This document shows, one piece after another, positions 1 through 6,150 of a stretch of DNA of 7,345 nt. Made by a program: the position numbers and the translations under genes. Origin of the DNA: a bacterium. Its GTDB lineage: Bacteria > Acidobacteriota > Blastocatellia > Pyrinomonadales > Pyrinomonadaceae. Position 1 is the first letter of the stretch; every line of letters starts with the position of its first letter. The stretch spans positions 1-7,345 of the forward strand of contig JAQSDP010000074.1 of assembly GCA_029945985.1 (NCBI GenBank). The letters run 5' to 3'. The notes below the pieces were generated by a model. It searched no databases. It was not told where the DNA came from and saw only the letters and a list, made by a program, of their open reading frames with translations.

Positions 1-445
1 GATACACACCCTTCATGGATTCGATGTCCGCGAACAGGTGATCCAGCTTGTCCGCTATCACTTGAAGCCGGGCATGTACTACAAATCGAAGAGCCCGGTT
101 GGAGATGGAGCCTTTCGGCGGCTCGCTCGAAAGGTCGAGCCGGACCTGCTGTATCGTGTAGCAAAGGCGGATTCGCTGGGGCGTTACCCGGATTGGGATC
201 GCAGCAAAATGGTGTTCGGGTCCGAGGCTCAGGAATGGTTCATCGAGCGAGTTCGCCAACTGCAGGTTGAGAAGTCGGCTCCCGAACCGATCTTCATGGG
301 TCGGCACCTGATCGAACTGGGCTTCGAGCCGGGACCGGAATTCAAGCGGATCCTGGACGCAGTCTACGAACGTCAACTCGACGGCGATATATGCGATCTG
401 GATCAGGCGATCAGTGCAGCAAAGTTACTGAGCGAGAACCGGTAG
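1..445 (+). CDS. Poly(A) polymerase / tRNA nucleotidyltransferase family protein, C-terminal fragment
   Basis: The frame is open from base 2 (no start inside the window) to a TAG at 443-445, giving about 147 residues of a protein cut by the left edge. The visible part resembles the C-terminal region of the bacterial Cca/PcnB family (COG0617). An early YHLKPGMYY stretch is followed by a helical RNA-binding-like segment with AKADSLGR (the HD-type tail usually has an ADxxGR here). The end carries the family pattern PIFMGRHLIELGFEPGP, then a run ending YERQLDGDI, matching the usual 'P...G.DLi.lG..PGP.fk.iL...y..QLdG' block. Members add CCA to tRNA 3' ends or polyadenylate RNA in the cytoplasm. 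The catalytic nucleotidyltransferase head lies outside the window, so the exact activity cannot be decided. A GTG at 38 is only an internal codon. The last 21 bp overlap the 3' end of the opposing MFS gene. Confidence 0.82.
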   Translation, partial: IHTLHGFDVREQVIQLVRYHLKPGMYYKSKSPVGDGAFRRLARKVEPDLLYRVAKADSLGRYPDWDRSKMVFGSEAQEWFIERVRQLQVEKSAPEPIFMGRHLIELGFEPGPEFKRILDAVYERQLDGDICDLDQAISAAKLLSENR

Positions 446-1657
446 GTGCTGAGAAGACTCCCGGCTGACGCGCTTGTGCAGCATAGTAGCTACGGATACG
501 GCGACCAGTATCATCCCAATGCTTACGTATCCGGTCACTTCGTAATGGTCAATCGTATTGTCAGGCATCTTTACGACGATCAATCCGGCCAGCACCGACG
601 CAAATCCGACAAACAACTGCTGTACAGATGAATTGAAGCTCATAAAGCTTCCGCGGCGCTCGGGCGGCACTACGTTGCTGATCATCGCTTGCGCGGGGAT
701 GAATCTGCCTGCTGAAACAACAAACCATGCTCCCGTGATGCAAAGTACCAGAAAGAAAGGTATGTGCGGAAGGTTCGTTATCAGAGCGATCAGCGGAATG
801 CTTGCAAGGATCAACACAACGAACACGTTATACTTGCCCAACTTGTCCGCGACCCGCCCGATCATCGGTGAGGTGAAAATAGTCAGCATTCCGCCCACCA
901 TGTATATCAGCGGCGTCTGGGTCTTCGAAAAGCCCATGTTGAACTCCATGAACGGGTTTATAAATGGGATGATCATGAAATGTCCCATCATCATCGAGGC
1001 AGTAAGGCCGAGTGCGTAGAGCTGACTGCTGTTGCGGAAAACGTCGGCGACAAGTGTCACCGGGCCGATCTTGTTCTCCGCGCCTTCGTGCACGTGCTTG
1101 TCCATCTTCGGGAGGAACTTGATCAGAAACGGAACTAACAACGAGCCGAGGATGACAACGAAGAAGAATGGTGCGTGCCAGTTGAACAGGTTTGCGATAT
1201 AGAGCCCGAAGGGAACGCCGAAAACGGACGCCGCAGAAAACGCAGCCATTATCATTCCCATTGCGGCCCCTCGGCGCTCGTAGGGAACCAGGTCGGCCAC
1301 GATCGACAATACCTGAGCACCGATCAATCCGCCAAAGAGGCCAGCGACCACGCGCGCGATCAGCAAAAACTCAAACGAGGGTGCGACCGCGCAGCAGAGT
1401 GTGCCGATGAGAAACCCTGCGTATGCAAGAAGCAGAACCCGCTTGCGGTCAAAACGGTCGACGAAAAACGCTGCCAGGAAACCAGAAAGCCCGGCGCTAA
1501 ACGTATAGGCCGCGACGAGCCAGGAGAATTGCTGCGAACTGATGTTAAAGTACGGCATCAGATAATTCCCAAGCGGCATCAGGATCATGAAATCCATGAT
1601 GTGCGTGAAGTTCAGCAGCGTCAGCAATAGTAAGATGGCTCGTTCCTTCATTTCCAT
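425..1657 (-). CDS. MFS transporter, drug-efflux / AraJ-like (DHA1 type)
   Basis: This is a highly hydrophobic protein of about 410 residues with roughly 12 membrane segments, split by a hydrophilic central loop (about residues 190-210, KMDKHVHEGAENK), as is normal for the major facilitator superfamily. TM1 holds an acidic residue in HIMDFMILMPLG (Asp22), as in proton-driven drug exporters. The TM2-TM3 loop has the motif-A form VDRFDRKRVLL, and its pseudo-repeat GRVADKLGKYNVF occurs between TM8 and TM9. PYERRGAAMG and PPERRGSFMS end TM4 and TM10. A glycine-rich TM5 (SVFGVPFGLYIA) resembles the antiporter motif C. The predicted role is proton-coupled export of a small molecule across the inner membrane; the substrate is unknown. 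I chose the ATG at 1657 because GGGA sits 6-7 bases upstream. An in-frame TTG at 1681 and an ATG at 1651 are alternatives. It appears to have its own promoter and operator. Confidence 0.9.
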   Translation of the reverse strand: MEMKERAILLLLTLLNFTHIMDFMILMPLGNYLMPYFNISSQQFSWLVAAYTFSAGLSGFLAAFFVDRFDRKRVLLLAYAGFLIGTLCCAVAPSFEFLLIARVVAGLFGGLIGAQVLSIVADLVPYERRGAAMGMIMAAFSAASVFGVPFGLYIANLFNWHAPFFFVVILGSLLVPFLIKFLPKMDKHVHEGAENKIGPVTLVADVFRNSSQLYALGLTASMMMGHFMIIPFINPFMEFNMGFSKTQTPLIYMVGGMLTIFTSPMIGRVADKLGKYNVFVVLILASIPLIALITNLPHIPFFLVLCITGAWFVVSAGRFIPAQAMISNVVPPERRGSFMSFNSSVQQLFVGFASVLAGLIVVKMPDNTIDHYEVTGYVSIGMILVAVSVATMLHKRVSRESSQHLPVLAQ

Positions 1658-1689
1658 AGCAAGTCCCGGCGACAGAGACAATCGTCAAT

Positions 1690-1708
1690 TGTAACAGATG
1701 CTGTTACA
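1690..1708. promoter_or_regulatory. Perfect inverted repeat, putative repressor operator for the MFS gene
   Basis: TGTAACAG-ATG-CTGTTACA is an inverted repeat with perfect 8-bp arms and a 3-bp spacer, centred on base 1699. It lies 33 bases upstream of the chosen MFS start and over the transcription start predicted from the -10 element at 1711-1716. Size and symmetry fit a dimeric repressor such as those of the TetR family, which often control adjacent efflux pumps. No such regulator gene lies in the window, so the family assignment is inference. Confidence 0.6.
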
Positions 1709-1710
1709 GA

Positions 1711-1740
1711 ATTCTATAGAATTTATTGGAAGTGGTCCAA
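1711..1740 (-). promoter_or_regulatory. Putative sigma70-type promoter of the MFS gene
   Basis: On the minus strand, TTGGAC (1740-1735) is followed after 18 bases by TAGAAT (1716-1711), which matches five of six positions of TATAAT. The -35 match is weak (three of six). Transcription would start near 1704, inside the inverted repeat at 1690-1708. A 14-bp perfect palindrome, AATTCTATAGAATT (1710-1723), covers the -10 region and may be a second binding site or simply an AT-rich promoter. Sigma consensus rules for this organism are assumed. Confidence 0.4.
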
Positions 1741-1751
1741 AGATACAATGA

Positions 1752-2408
1752 TCAGACAATTCGATTCTGAAGTGCCTTAGCGACCGCTTCGCTTTTCGAA
1801 TGGACTTGCAGTTTTTCGTAGATGTGGCGCATGTGGAATTTGATCGTGTTGTAGCTGACGTTCAGTTCGACGGCTGCGGTTGTGTAGTTGTGTCCTTCGA
1901 CTAAGAGCTTTAGAAGCCGTGTTTCGTGCGGCGTCAGGTCGTAGTCGACCTTCTCGGGCGGACGGACCTCGCGGAAAAGTTTGATGACCCGGCTTGCTAC
2001 CTCGGGTGACATCGGGGCTCCGCCCGTGAAAGCTTCCTTGATATTCTCTAGCAGTTTAGCCGGCGGTGTTAGCTTCAGAAGATAGCCGGTCGCACCAGCA
2101 CAGATCGCGTCGAAGATCCGCTCGTCGTCATCGTAAACGGTGATCATCAACACCGTCATGTCGGGGTACTCGTCTTTGAGGATTTTGATCCCTTCGATCC
2201 CCGTCATTCCCGGCAGCCCGATATCACTTAGAAGAACATCGGGAACATTACCTTTGATCTTCGGGATCGCCTCTTCCATTGAACGGTAGGCACCCGTCAA
2301 AGAAAATCCTTCGGTAAAATTGATCAGCGTGGCGAGCCCTTCGCGCACGTCGCGCATATCTTCCACGATCGCGGTCCTGATAACTGCCGGTGCGGTTGCT
2401 TCGATCAT
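1752..2408 (-). CDS. Two-component response regulator, NarL/FixJ family (REC + LuxR-type HTH)
   Basis: A 218-residue protein of normal length for the family. The receiver domain (about residues 10-125) has the acidic pair Glu16-Asp17, the phospho-acceptor Asp62 in LLSDIGLPGMTG, Thr90 in MITVYDD and Lys112 in GYLLKLTPP, so all phosphorylation residues are present. The C-terminal LuxR-type helix-turn-helix (about 158-213) starts DLTPHETRLLKLL and contains VSYNTIKFHMRHIYEKL, the usual recognition-helix region. It should be a cytoplasmic transcription factor switched by phosphorylation. The large HisKA_3 kinase directly upstream on the same strand is the obvious partner, because HisKA_3 kinases pair with NarL-type regulators. 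A 136-bp gap separates the two genes. The ATG at 2408 has no clear Shine-Dalgarno sequence (upstream bases are CCTTTTTATTTCGA). Its target genes are unknown; see the paired repeats at 2519-2532 and 5850-5863. Confidence 0.95.
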   Translation of the reverse strand: MIEATAPAVIRTAIVEDMRDVREGLATLINFTEGFSLTGAYRSMEEAIPKIKGNVPDVLLSDIGLPGMTGIEGIKILKDEYPDMTVLMITVYDDDERIFDAICAGATGYLLKLTPPAKLLENIKEAFTGGAPMSPEVASRVIKLFREVRPPEKVDYDLTPHETRLLKLLVEGHNYTTAAVELNVSYNTIKFHMRHIYEKLQVHSKSEAVAKALQNRIV

Positions 2409-2423
2409 TCGAAATAAAAAGGT

Positions 2424-2469
2424 GCCGCCGAAATTGTTGAGCTTGCCCCAACCGGATGGGCGGCCGGTT
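2424..2469 (-). other. Leader of the response regulator with two alternative short stems
   Basis: Read on the minus strand, AACCGG (2469-2464) can pair with CCGGTT (2455-2450) across an 8-base loop. Alternatively GCCGCC (2464-2459) can pair with GGCGGC (2429-2424), which is followed by ACC and five T residues. The two pairings share base 2464 and the second uses the loop of the first, so they compete weakly. This could act as a leader structure, but each stem has only six pairs and the second has a long loop. Low confidence. Confidence 0.2.
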
Positions 2470-2479
2470 AGTAGTACGT

Positions 2480-2500
2480 TTCGCTAGCTATATTAGCGAA
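2480..2500. repeat. 7-bp perfect inverted repeat between kinase and regulator
   Basis: TTCGCTA-GCTATAT-TAGCGAA has perfect 7-bp arms and a 7-base spacer. It sits near the predicted start of the response regulator transcript and 45 bases past the kinase stop codon. No T-run follows on either strand, so it is not a standard terminator. It may be an operator or an mRNA stem-loop. Confidence 0.4.
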
Positions 2501-2517
2501 CTTCATTCTATCGTGAA
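2490..2517 (-). promoter_or_regulatory. Weak putative promoter of the response regulator
   Basis: On the minus strand, TTCACG (2517-2512) and TAATAT (2495-2490) are 16 bases apart, each matching four of six consensus bases. It is listed mainly because the inverted repeat at 2519-2532 lies immediately upstream, an arrangement also seen before the kinase gene. It would give a leader of about 75 bases. Confidence 0.25.
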
Positions 2518-2518
2518 C

Positions 2519-2532
2519 CACCCGAACGGGTA
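2519..2532. promoter_or_regulatory. Putative regulator-binding site, copy 1 (upstream of the response regulator)
   Basis: CACCCGAACGGGTA has arms ACCCG/CGGGT around a central AA. Bases 2520-2533 are identical to 5851-5864, upstream of the kinase. Its centre is 8.5 bases upstream of the -35-like hexamer. The 14-bp layout of short arms around a 2-bp centre resembles NarL-family sites (7-2-7 or similar palindromes), so self-regulation by the adjacent regulator is plausible. This is inferred from position and symmetry. Confidence 0.5.
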
Positions 2533-2544
2533 GCATTCAGACCA

Positions 2545-4722
2545 TTATCCTCGATTCGGAATGATCGAATCGTCAAAGGACAGTTCGCGCGGCATTCGGA
2601 GTTTGATCTGGGTGCCGACGCCCTTCGTCGAATCTATTTGAAGGTGTCCGCCCATTTCCATAGCCCGCCTACGCATACTGGGAATGCCGTTACCTGAGTA
2701 GCCTTCGGATGTGAAGGTATCGGCAAAGCTTGGAGCGATGTTTTCAAAGCCCTTTCCGTCATCCTGGACGTCCAGTTCTATCGTCCGGTCGTCAATGCTT
2801 AGCCTTACACTAACGCGGCTCGCCTCTGAATGCTTGGCGATATTGTTGATCGCCTCCTTGAACACTAGGAAAACCTCGCGGCGAATATTCGAATCGACCA
2901 CGATAGCGGAGCTGTCATCCGGCAGATCGAACCTTGCGATGATGTCTTTTGGCGCAACGACGTCGGATGCAAATCGTCGCATTCGCTGCATCAGATCGCA
3001 CAGATGATCTTTGGCGGGATTGATCGACCATACAATGTCGCTCATCGTGCCAACTAGTTCATTCGAAACTTCGGTTATCTTGTTCAAAGGCGCCGCCGCT
3101 CCGTTACTTCCATTCTTAGTTTGTGCGACTTGCGAGAGTATCGCGATCTGAGTCAGGCTCGCCCCAATGTCGTCGTGGAGGTCTATGGCTATGCGAGAGC
3201 GAACCCGCTCAAGTTCGATAAGGCGTTCCTCGCGCGAACGTCTCAATCGCTCCGCGGCCTTCCGAGCTTCCTCTAGAGCTGAATTGATCTGAACAAACTT
3301 CTTGGTCCGATAGCTGTACACTGCATAGATCGCGCATCCTGCCGCAATGGCGGAAAGGGTGAGAAACCACCAACGCTGCCAAACCGGCGGTATGATCTGG
3401 AAGGCAATGACAGCTGGTGCTGCACTCGATGCTCCTTCGGTGTTGATCGCCCGAACAAGGAATCGATACGAACCCGGACGAAGATTCGCGTAGGTTACTG
3501 TCATCTGGTCCGACTGTTTACTCCAGTCTGCGTCGGCTCCCTCGAGCATGAACTGGTAGCGAAGAAACTCTCCGGCTCGAAGGTCCAGGCCGAACCAATC
3601 GATCTGAAAGTTATTATCCGTGTGTGGAAGATCGCCGGTGTCGAATGACGCCGCGCCGAGTTCTGGCACAGGTGCGAGCCTGCCTAAGATGCGAAGACTT
3701 CCGATCAGCACTTGCGGCGGCGGAGGGTCCTCGTCTTGGAGAGGAGTAAGCCGGGATACGCCGTCATTTGTTACGAACCAAAGGTCGTCGTTCTTGTCGC
3801 GAAAGGAATCGACGACGAAGTCCGCAGCGAGACCCTCAGAAACTGTTAATCTCTTGACGTGCCCCGTGTCTGGACAATATCGCTCGACACCGCGCGCTCC
3901 CCCGAGATATAGCCGTCCGAACCGGTCCTGCGTGATCGTGCGAATGTTATTGCTGAGTGGAGCCGATGCGACGTCGACCTTTTCGAAGGTCGGGGTGTCG
4001 CTTTGGTGATCGTTCACCCGGTACAGCCCGTGAACCGACGTTGCAAGCCACATTCGCCCCTTCGCATCAACGATCATGTCGGTTATCAGGCCGGTTTCGG
4101 GGATACCGCTCGGGAAGATCCGGACGGTGCCATTTTCATATACACCGAGGCCCCCCTCATAAAACCCTAGCCAGATCCGGCCGCGCGAATCTTCCAAAAA
4201 TGATGACGGAGCTTTACCTCGCGGATAGCCATCCGCTTCCGAGAGGGGTCTGAAGGATCTCGAACCGGGCGTTAAGATCGCTACACCGTTTCCGGAAGCA
4301 TTGGATCCGCGTGTCGAAACCCAAATATTCTTTTTTGAGTCCTCGAAGATCTGGAACATTCCATTGGCAAGAAGTCCGGACGAGGAATCGTATGTGGTGG
4401 ATGGCGGCATTCCGTCGAGGTCGCGAAAGTTTGTGACCCCAGCGAAGCGATAAAGCTTAGTATTCGACAGCAGCCACCAATCGCCGTCGCTCGAGCGCAT
4501 AGCGAAACGAGACGTCCAAAGGTAAGACGAATCCTTTGGCAAGCCCGGACGAACCGTATCCATCGATGTGCCGTTGAAGCGATTCAGTGTGTGACCACGG
4601 CCCGAAAAGACGGGAGATCCGGCAAGGTCAGTGGCAGATGAAAAGAATCGAGAGGAGTTCGGGCCGTCGCCCGCTCCGTAAGTTGTCAATCCGCTTCGGT
4701 TAATGCGAGCCAATCCAGCGTT
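2545..4722 (-). CDS. Sensor histidine kinase, C-terminal part (propeller repeats, Y_Y_Y, TM, HisKA_3, HATPase)
   Basis: About 725 residues continue the protein begun at 5797 in another frame; this frame is open up to 4953, but kinase-like sequence starts only at NAGLARINRSG (4722). Further Reg_prop propeller repeats come first (for example DSRGRIWLGFYEGGLGVY, DAKGRMWLATSVHGLYR). A Y_Y_Y domain follows (about 3440-3620; LEGADADW, YANLRPGSYRFLVRA), then one membrane helix (about 3305-3372, WWFLTLSAIAAGCAIYAVY) and a coiled-coil linker. The HisKA_3 dimerisation domain has the phospho-accepting His at 3175-3177 in IDLHDDIGASL. The ATPase domain has EAINNIAKH (about 2826-2854), QDDGKGF (about 2743-2765) and SGNGIPSMRRRA (about 2655-2697). 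The output half is complete and should phosphorylate a NarL-type regulator, most likely the one encoded next. Whether it is made depends on the frame break at 4723-4730. The TAA stop is at 2545. Confidence 0.9.
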   Translation of the reverse strand, partial: NAGLARINRSGLTTYGAGDGPNSSRFFSSATDLAGSPVFSGRGHTLNRFNGTSMDTVRPGLPKDSSYLWTSRFAMRSSDGDWWLLSNTKLYRFAGVTNFRDLDGMPPSTTYDSSSGLLANGMFQIFEDSKKNIWVSTRGSNASGNGVAILTPGSRSFRPLSEADGYPRGKAPSSFLEDSRGRIWLGFYEGGLGVYENGTVRIFPSGIPETGLITDMIVDAKGRMWLATSVHGLYRVNDHQSDTPTFEKVDVASAPLSNNIRTITQDRFGRLYLGGARGVERYCPDTGHVKRLTVSEGLAADFVVDSFRDKNDDLWFVTNDGVSRLTPLQDEDPPPPQVLIGSLRILGRLAPVPELGAASFDTGDLPHTDNNFQIDWFGLDLRAGEFLRYQFMLEGADADWSKQSDQMTVTYANLRPGSYRFLVRAINTEGASSAAPAVIAFQIIPPVWQRWWFLTLSAIAAGCAIYAVYSYRTKKFVQINSALEEARKAAERLRRSREERLIELERVRSRIAIDLHDDIGASLTQIAILSQVAQTKNGSNGAAAPLNKITEVSNELVGTMSDIVWSINPAKDHLCDLMQRMRRFASDVVAPKDIIARFDLPDDSSAIVVDSNIRREVFLVFKEAINNIAKHSEASRVSVRLSIDDRTIELDVQDDGKGFENIAPSFADTFTSEGYSGNGIPSMRRRAMEMGGHLQIDSTKGVGTQIKLRMPRELSFDDSIIPNRG

Positions 4723-5797
4723 GGCCGCCGATCCAAAGATTACCGACACTGTCCTCAGCCATCCTAGACATAACGGCCGGGAGCCCGTCAGTCGATCGTT
4801 GAACTTGAAGGAAACCGTTCGATACTTCGAAGAGCACGTTCTCAGCAGAGATCCAGATAGTTCCGTCGGAGGTTTCGACGAGCCGCTTCGAATAAGAGTT
4901 CTCAACGAAAGTGGTCTCTCGATCCGACATGTACTCAAATATCTCACCGCCACGCTTAGGAAGTTGAACCTCTTTCCCGGCAGTAAAAACGAGACGCTGT
5001 GACGGAATGAAATCTCTTAAGATCAGCTTTTCACCGCCAGTGATCGATTCCAATGGTTCCGGAAGCATCGCGTGCACTTTATCCCCGACAGTCAGCCAGA
5101 CCATTCCGTTTCGGGCGACGACCATTGAGTTGGATCCACTCTCGGCGGGCGATTCGAACGGATAGAAGATCAAACGCTCATCCGGAAGCCGCCTGATCAA
5201 TCCCCAGCTCGAGTTCATCCAGATCGAACCATCGAGCGATTCGGCGAGCTCAGATATCTGAAGCGGCCGGCTGGGATTCGTTGGAAGTTCCAGCGGATAC
5301 GGTTCTAGCTCGGTCTTGCCGTCGCGCTTGACCAATCTCGACAGCGGTCCATTGTTGAACCAGAGTCGGCCGTTGCGATCTTCGAGAAATGATCCCCGCG
5401 ACCCAAACACAAACTCTGCCGACATCGCCCGGTCGAAAGACGAACGGTTATCCGAGACAATATCGGGCCTCAGTCGAAAGGTCCCGCCCGTGGTCGAGAC
5501 GTAATATTCGCCTTCCCGAGTTTCAAAGATCACCTCGATTCCCGGCGGGGAAGATGTGTCGCCGATGCGATAAGTGACAAATCTGGATCCGTCATATCTC
5601 GACAGGCCATCCCGCGTACAGAACCACATGAATCCACGTGAATCGCGATAAATGTAGTCGACAAAGCCGCTGCCCAGGCCGTTGGCGGATGTGAAGATCG
5701 TGACTGGAAGCCGCTTCGCGAATAGAGGCGACGCCAAAAGGGCAAGCCCAATGAGCAACAGCGATATCTTGCGAGCGTAACTCCTCGGGAGGTTCAT
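4700..5797 (-). CDS. Sensor histidine kinase, N-terminal periplasmic part (signal peptide + propeller repeats)
   Basis: The ATG at 5797 starts a clear signal peptide: basic MNLPRSYARK, a hydrophobic run ISLLLIGLALLASPLFA, and probable cleavage before KRLPV. I prefer this start to the in-frame TTG at 5956, whose extra 53 residues have no domain character and run through a palindromic control site. The mature part carries two-component-regulator propeller (Reg_prop) repeats, seen as GFMWFCTRDGLSRYDGSRF, FLEDRNGRLWFNNG, SLDGSIWMNSSWGLIRRL, TSDGTIWISAENVLFEV and DSVGNLWIGG. Such repeats form the periplasmic sensing propeller of Y_Y_Y/HisKA_3 kinases, many of which respond to glycans or other nutrients; the ligand here is unknown. 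As sequenced, the frame runs into a stop at 4700-4702 after LWIGG, producing a kinase-less fragment. Joined to the downstream frame the protein would be about 1,083 residues, a usual length for this class. Confidence 0.87.
   Translation of the reverse strand: MNLPRSYARKISLLLIGLALLASPLFAKRLPVTIFTSANGLGSGFVDYIYRDSRGFMWFCTRDGLSRYDGSRFVTYRIGDTSSPPGIEVIFETREGEYYVSTTGGTFRLRPDIVSDNRSSFDRAMSAEFVFGSRGSFLEDRNGRLWFNNGPLSRLVKRDGKTELEPYPLELPTNPSRPLQISELAESLDGSIWMNSSWGLIRRLPDERLIFYPFESPAESGSNSMVVARNGMVWLTVGDKVHAMLPEPLESITGGEKLILRDFIPSQRLVFTAGKEVQLPKRGGEIFEYMSDRETTFVENSYSKRLVETSDGTIWISAENVLFEVSNGFLQVQRSTDGLPAVMSRMAEDSVGNLWIGGQRWIGSH
4720..4732 (-). other. Frame break inside the sensor kinase gene
   Basis: Minus-strand bases ATC GGC GGC (4732-4724) encode the end of a propeller motif, NLWIGG. 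The same propeller then continues as NAGLARINRSG from AAC at 4722-4720, one base further on. The upstream frame stops at 4700. Either one extra C at 4723 or loss of two bases (for example an original GGC GGC GCC AAC) explains the break. Both sides are typical of one gene. It could be a sequencing error, a recent mutation or, less likely, recoding; no recognised slippery heptamer is present. Confidence 0.85.
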
Positions 5798-5820
5798 ATG
5801 AGGCGATCGTCGTCCCGAGA

Positions 5821-5849
5821 AATGTAGCGTAAGTTTGATTGGCAGTCCA
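5821..5849 (-). promoter_or_regulatory. Weak putative promoter of the sensor kinase
   Basis: On the minus strand, TGGACT (5849-5844) and TACATT (5826-5821) are separated by 17 bases; each matches four of six consensus positions. The start would fall near 5814, giving a leader of about 17 bases before the ATG at 5797. The inverted repeat at 5850-5863 directly abuts the -35 element, where an activator would contact RNA polymerase. Confidence 0.3.
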
Positions 5850-5863
5850 TACCCGAACGGGTA
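5850..5863. promoter_or_regulatory. Putative regulator-binding site, copy 2 (upstream of the kinase)
   Basis: TACCCGAACGGGTA has perfect 6-bp arms (TACCCG/CGGGTA) around AA. It shares 14 identical bases (5851-5864) with the copy in front of the response regulator (2520-2533). The site is 53 bases upstream of the kinase ATG at 5797 and its centre is 7.5 bases from a -35-like hexamer. Its recurrence in front of both genes of the pair suggests autoregulation. Confidence 0.55.
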
Positions 5864-5967
5864 GTGAGATGTGAAACAGAAGGTCGGCAACGCCCATCCC
5901 TCATGCGCGTGACAAGACGCAACTCGATGGAATGGTGTCCGATCGCGATTCGGCAACCTCCTAGCCT

Positions 5968-5994
5968 AAAAGAATGAAGACGCCGGGTTCTTTT
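5968..5994. repeat. AT-rich inverted repeat downstream of the dprE2-like gene, possible weak terminator
   Basis: AAAAGAA (5968-5974) and TTCTTTT (5988-5994) are perfect 7-bp arms around a 13-base loop containing CGCCGGG. On the minus strand the second arm supplies a TTCTTTT tract that might help end transcription of the dprE operon about 160 bases after its stop. The stem has only one G-C pair, so termination would be weak. Confidence 0.25.
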
Positions 5995-6150
5995 GAGCTC
6001 CGCACGCGTTTCGCTATCCGAATTCGATGTAGTAGATCAGACGGCAGTCGGAGAGACTCTCTTAATGAGGCCCCGATTGAGGGCGTCCGGTTACATCCGT
6101 CCTCTGATTCTGCCAGTCTGGATATCTCAAGTGATCGGGCGGACGAGGCG

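Larger units (their letters stand above)
5798..6150. other. 353-bp gene-free stretch between the dprE2-like gene and the kinase
   Basis: No convincing coding sequence lies here. The part next to the kinase (5821-5863) holds a putative promoter and the palindrome at 5850-5863. A perfect AGGAGG on the minus strand (5962-5957) has no start codon at a usable distance. The part following the dprE2-like stop codon holds an AT-rich inverted repeat (5968-5994) and a small odd palindrome AGAGA-C-TCTCT (6052-6062), but no classical GC-rich stem with a T-run. Confidence 0.6.

Noticed and set aside
558..1630. Plus-strand open frames of 153 and 151 codons opposite the MFS gene
   Set aside because: They lie wholly antisense to a convincing membrane transporter, have odd composition and show no domain; shadows of the real gene.
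4720..4732. Programmed ribosomal frameshifting in the kinase
   Set aside because: No slippery heptamer, downstream pseudoknot or internal Shine-Dalgarno was recognised; error or mutation is simpler.
4723..4953. First 77 codons of the long downstream kinase frame as a real N-terminus
   Set aside because: They are basic and serine-rich, unlike a signal peptide or propeller, and are the shadow of the N-terminal kinase frame.
5794..5904. 36-codon leader ORF (ATG at 5904) whose TGA overlaps the kinase ATG as ATGA
   Set aside because: An attractive coupling layout, but it has no ribosome-binding site, runs through the palindrome, and lies mostly upstream of the predicted promoter; likely chance.
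5798..5956. Upstream extension of the kinase to a TTG at 5956 preceded by AGGAGG
   Set aside because: The AGGAGG abuts the TTG with no spacing, the extra 53 residues lack character, and a signal peptide starts neatly at 5797.
6052..6062. Palindrome AGAGA-C-TCTCT
   Set aside because: Short and low in complexity, no adjacent start or T-run; expected by chance.
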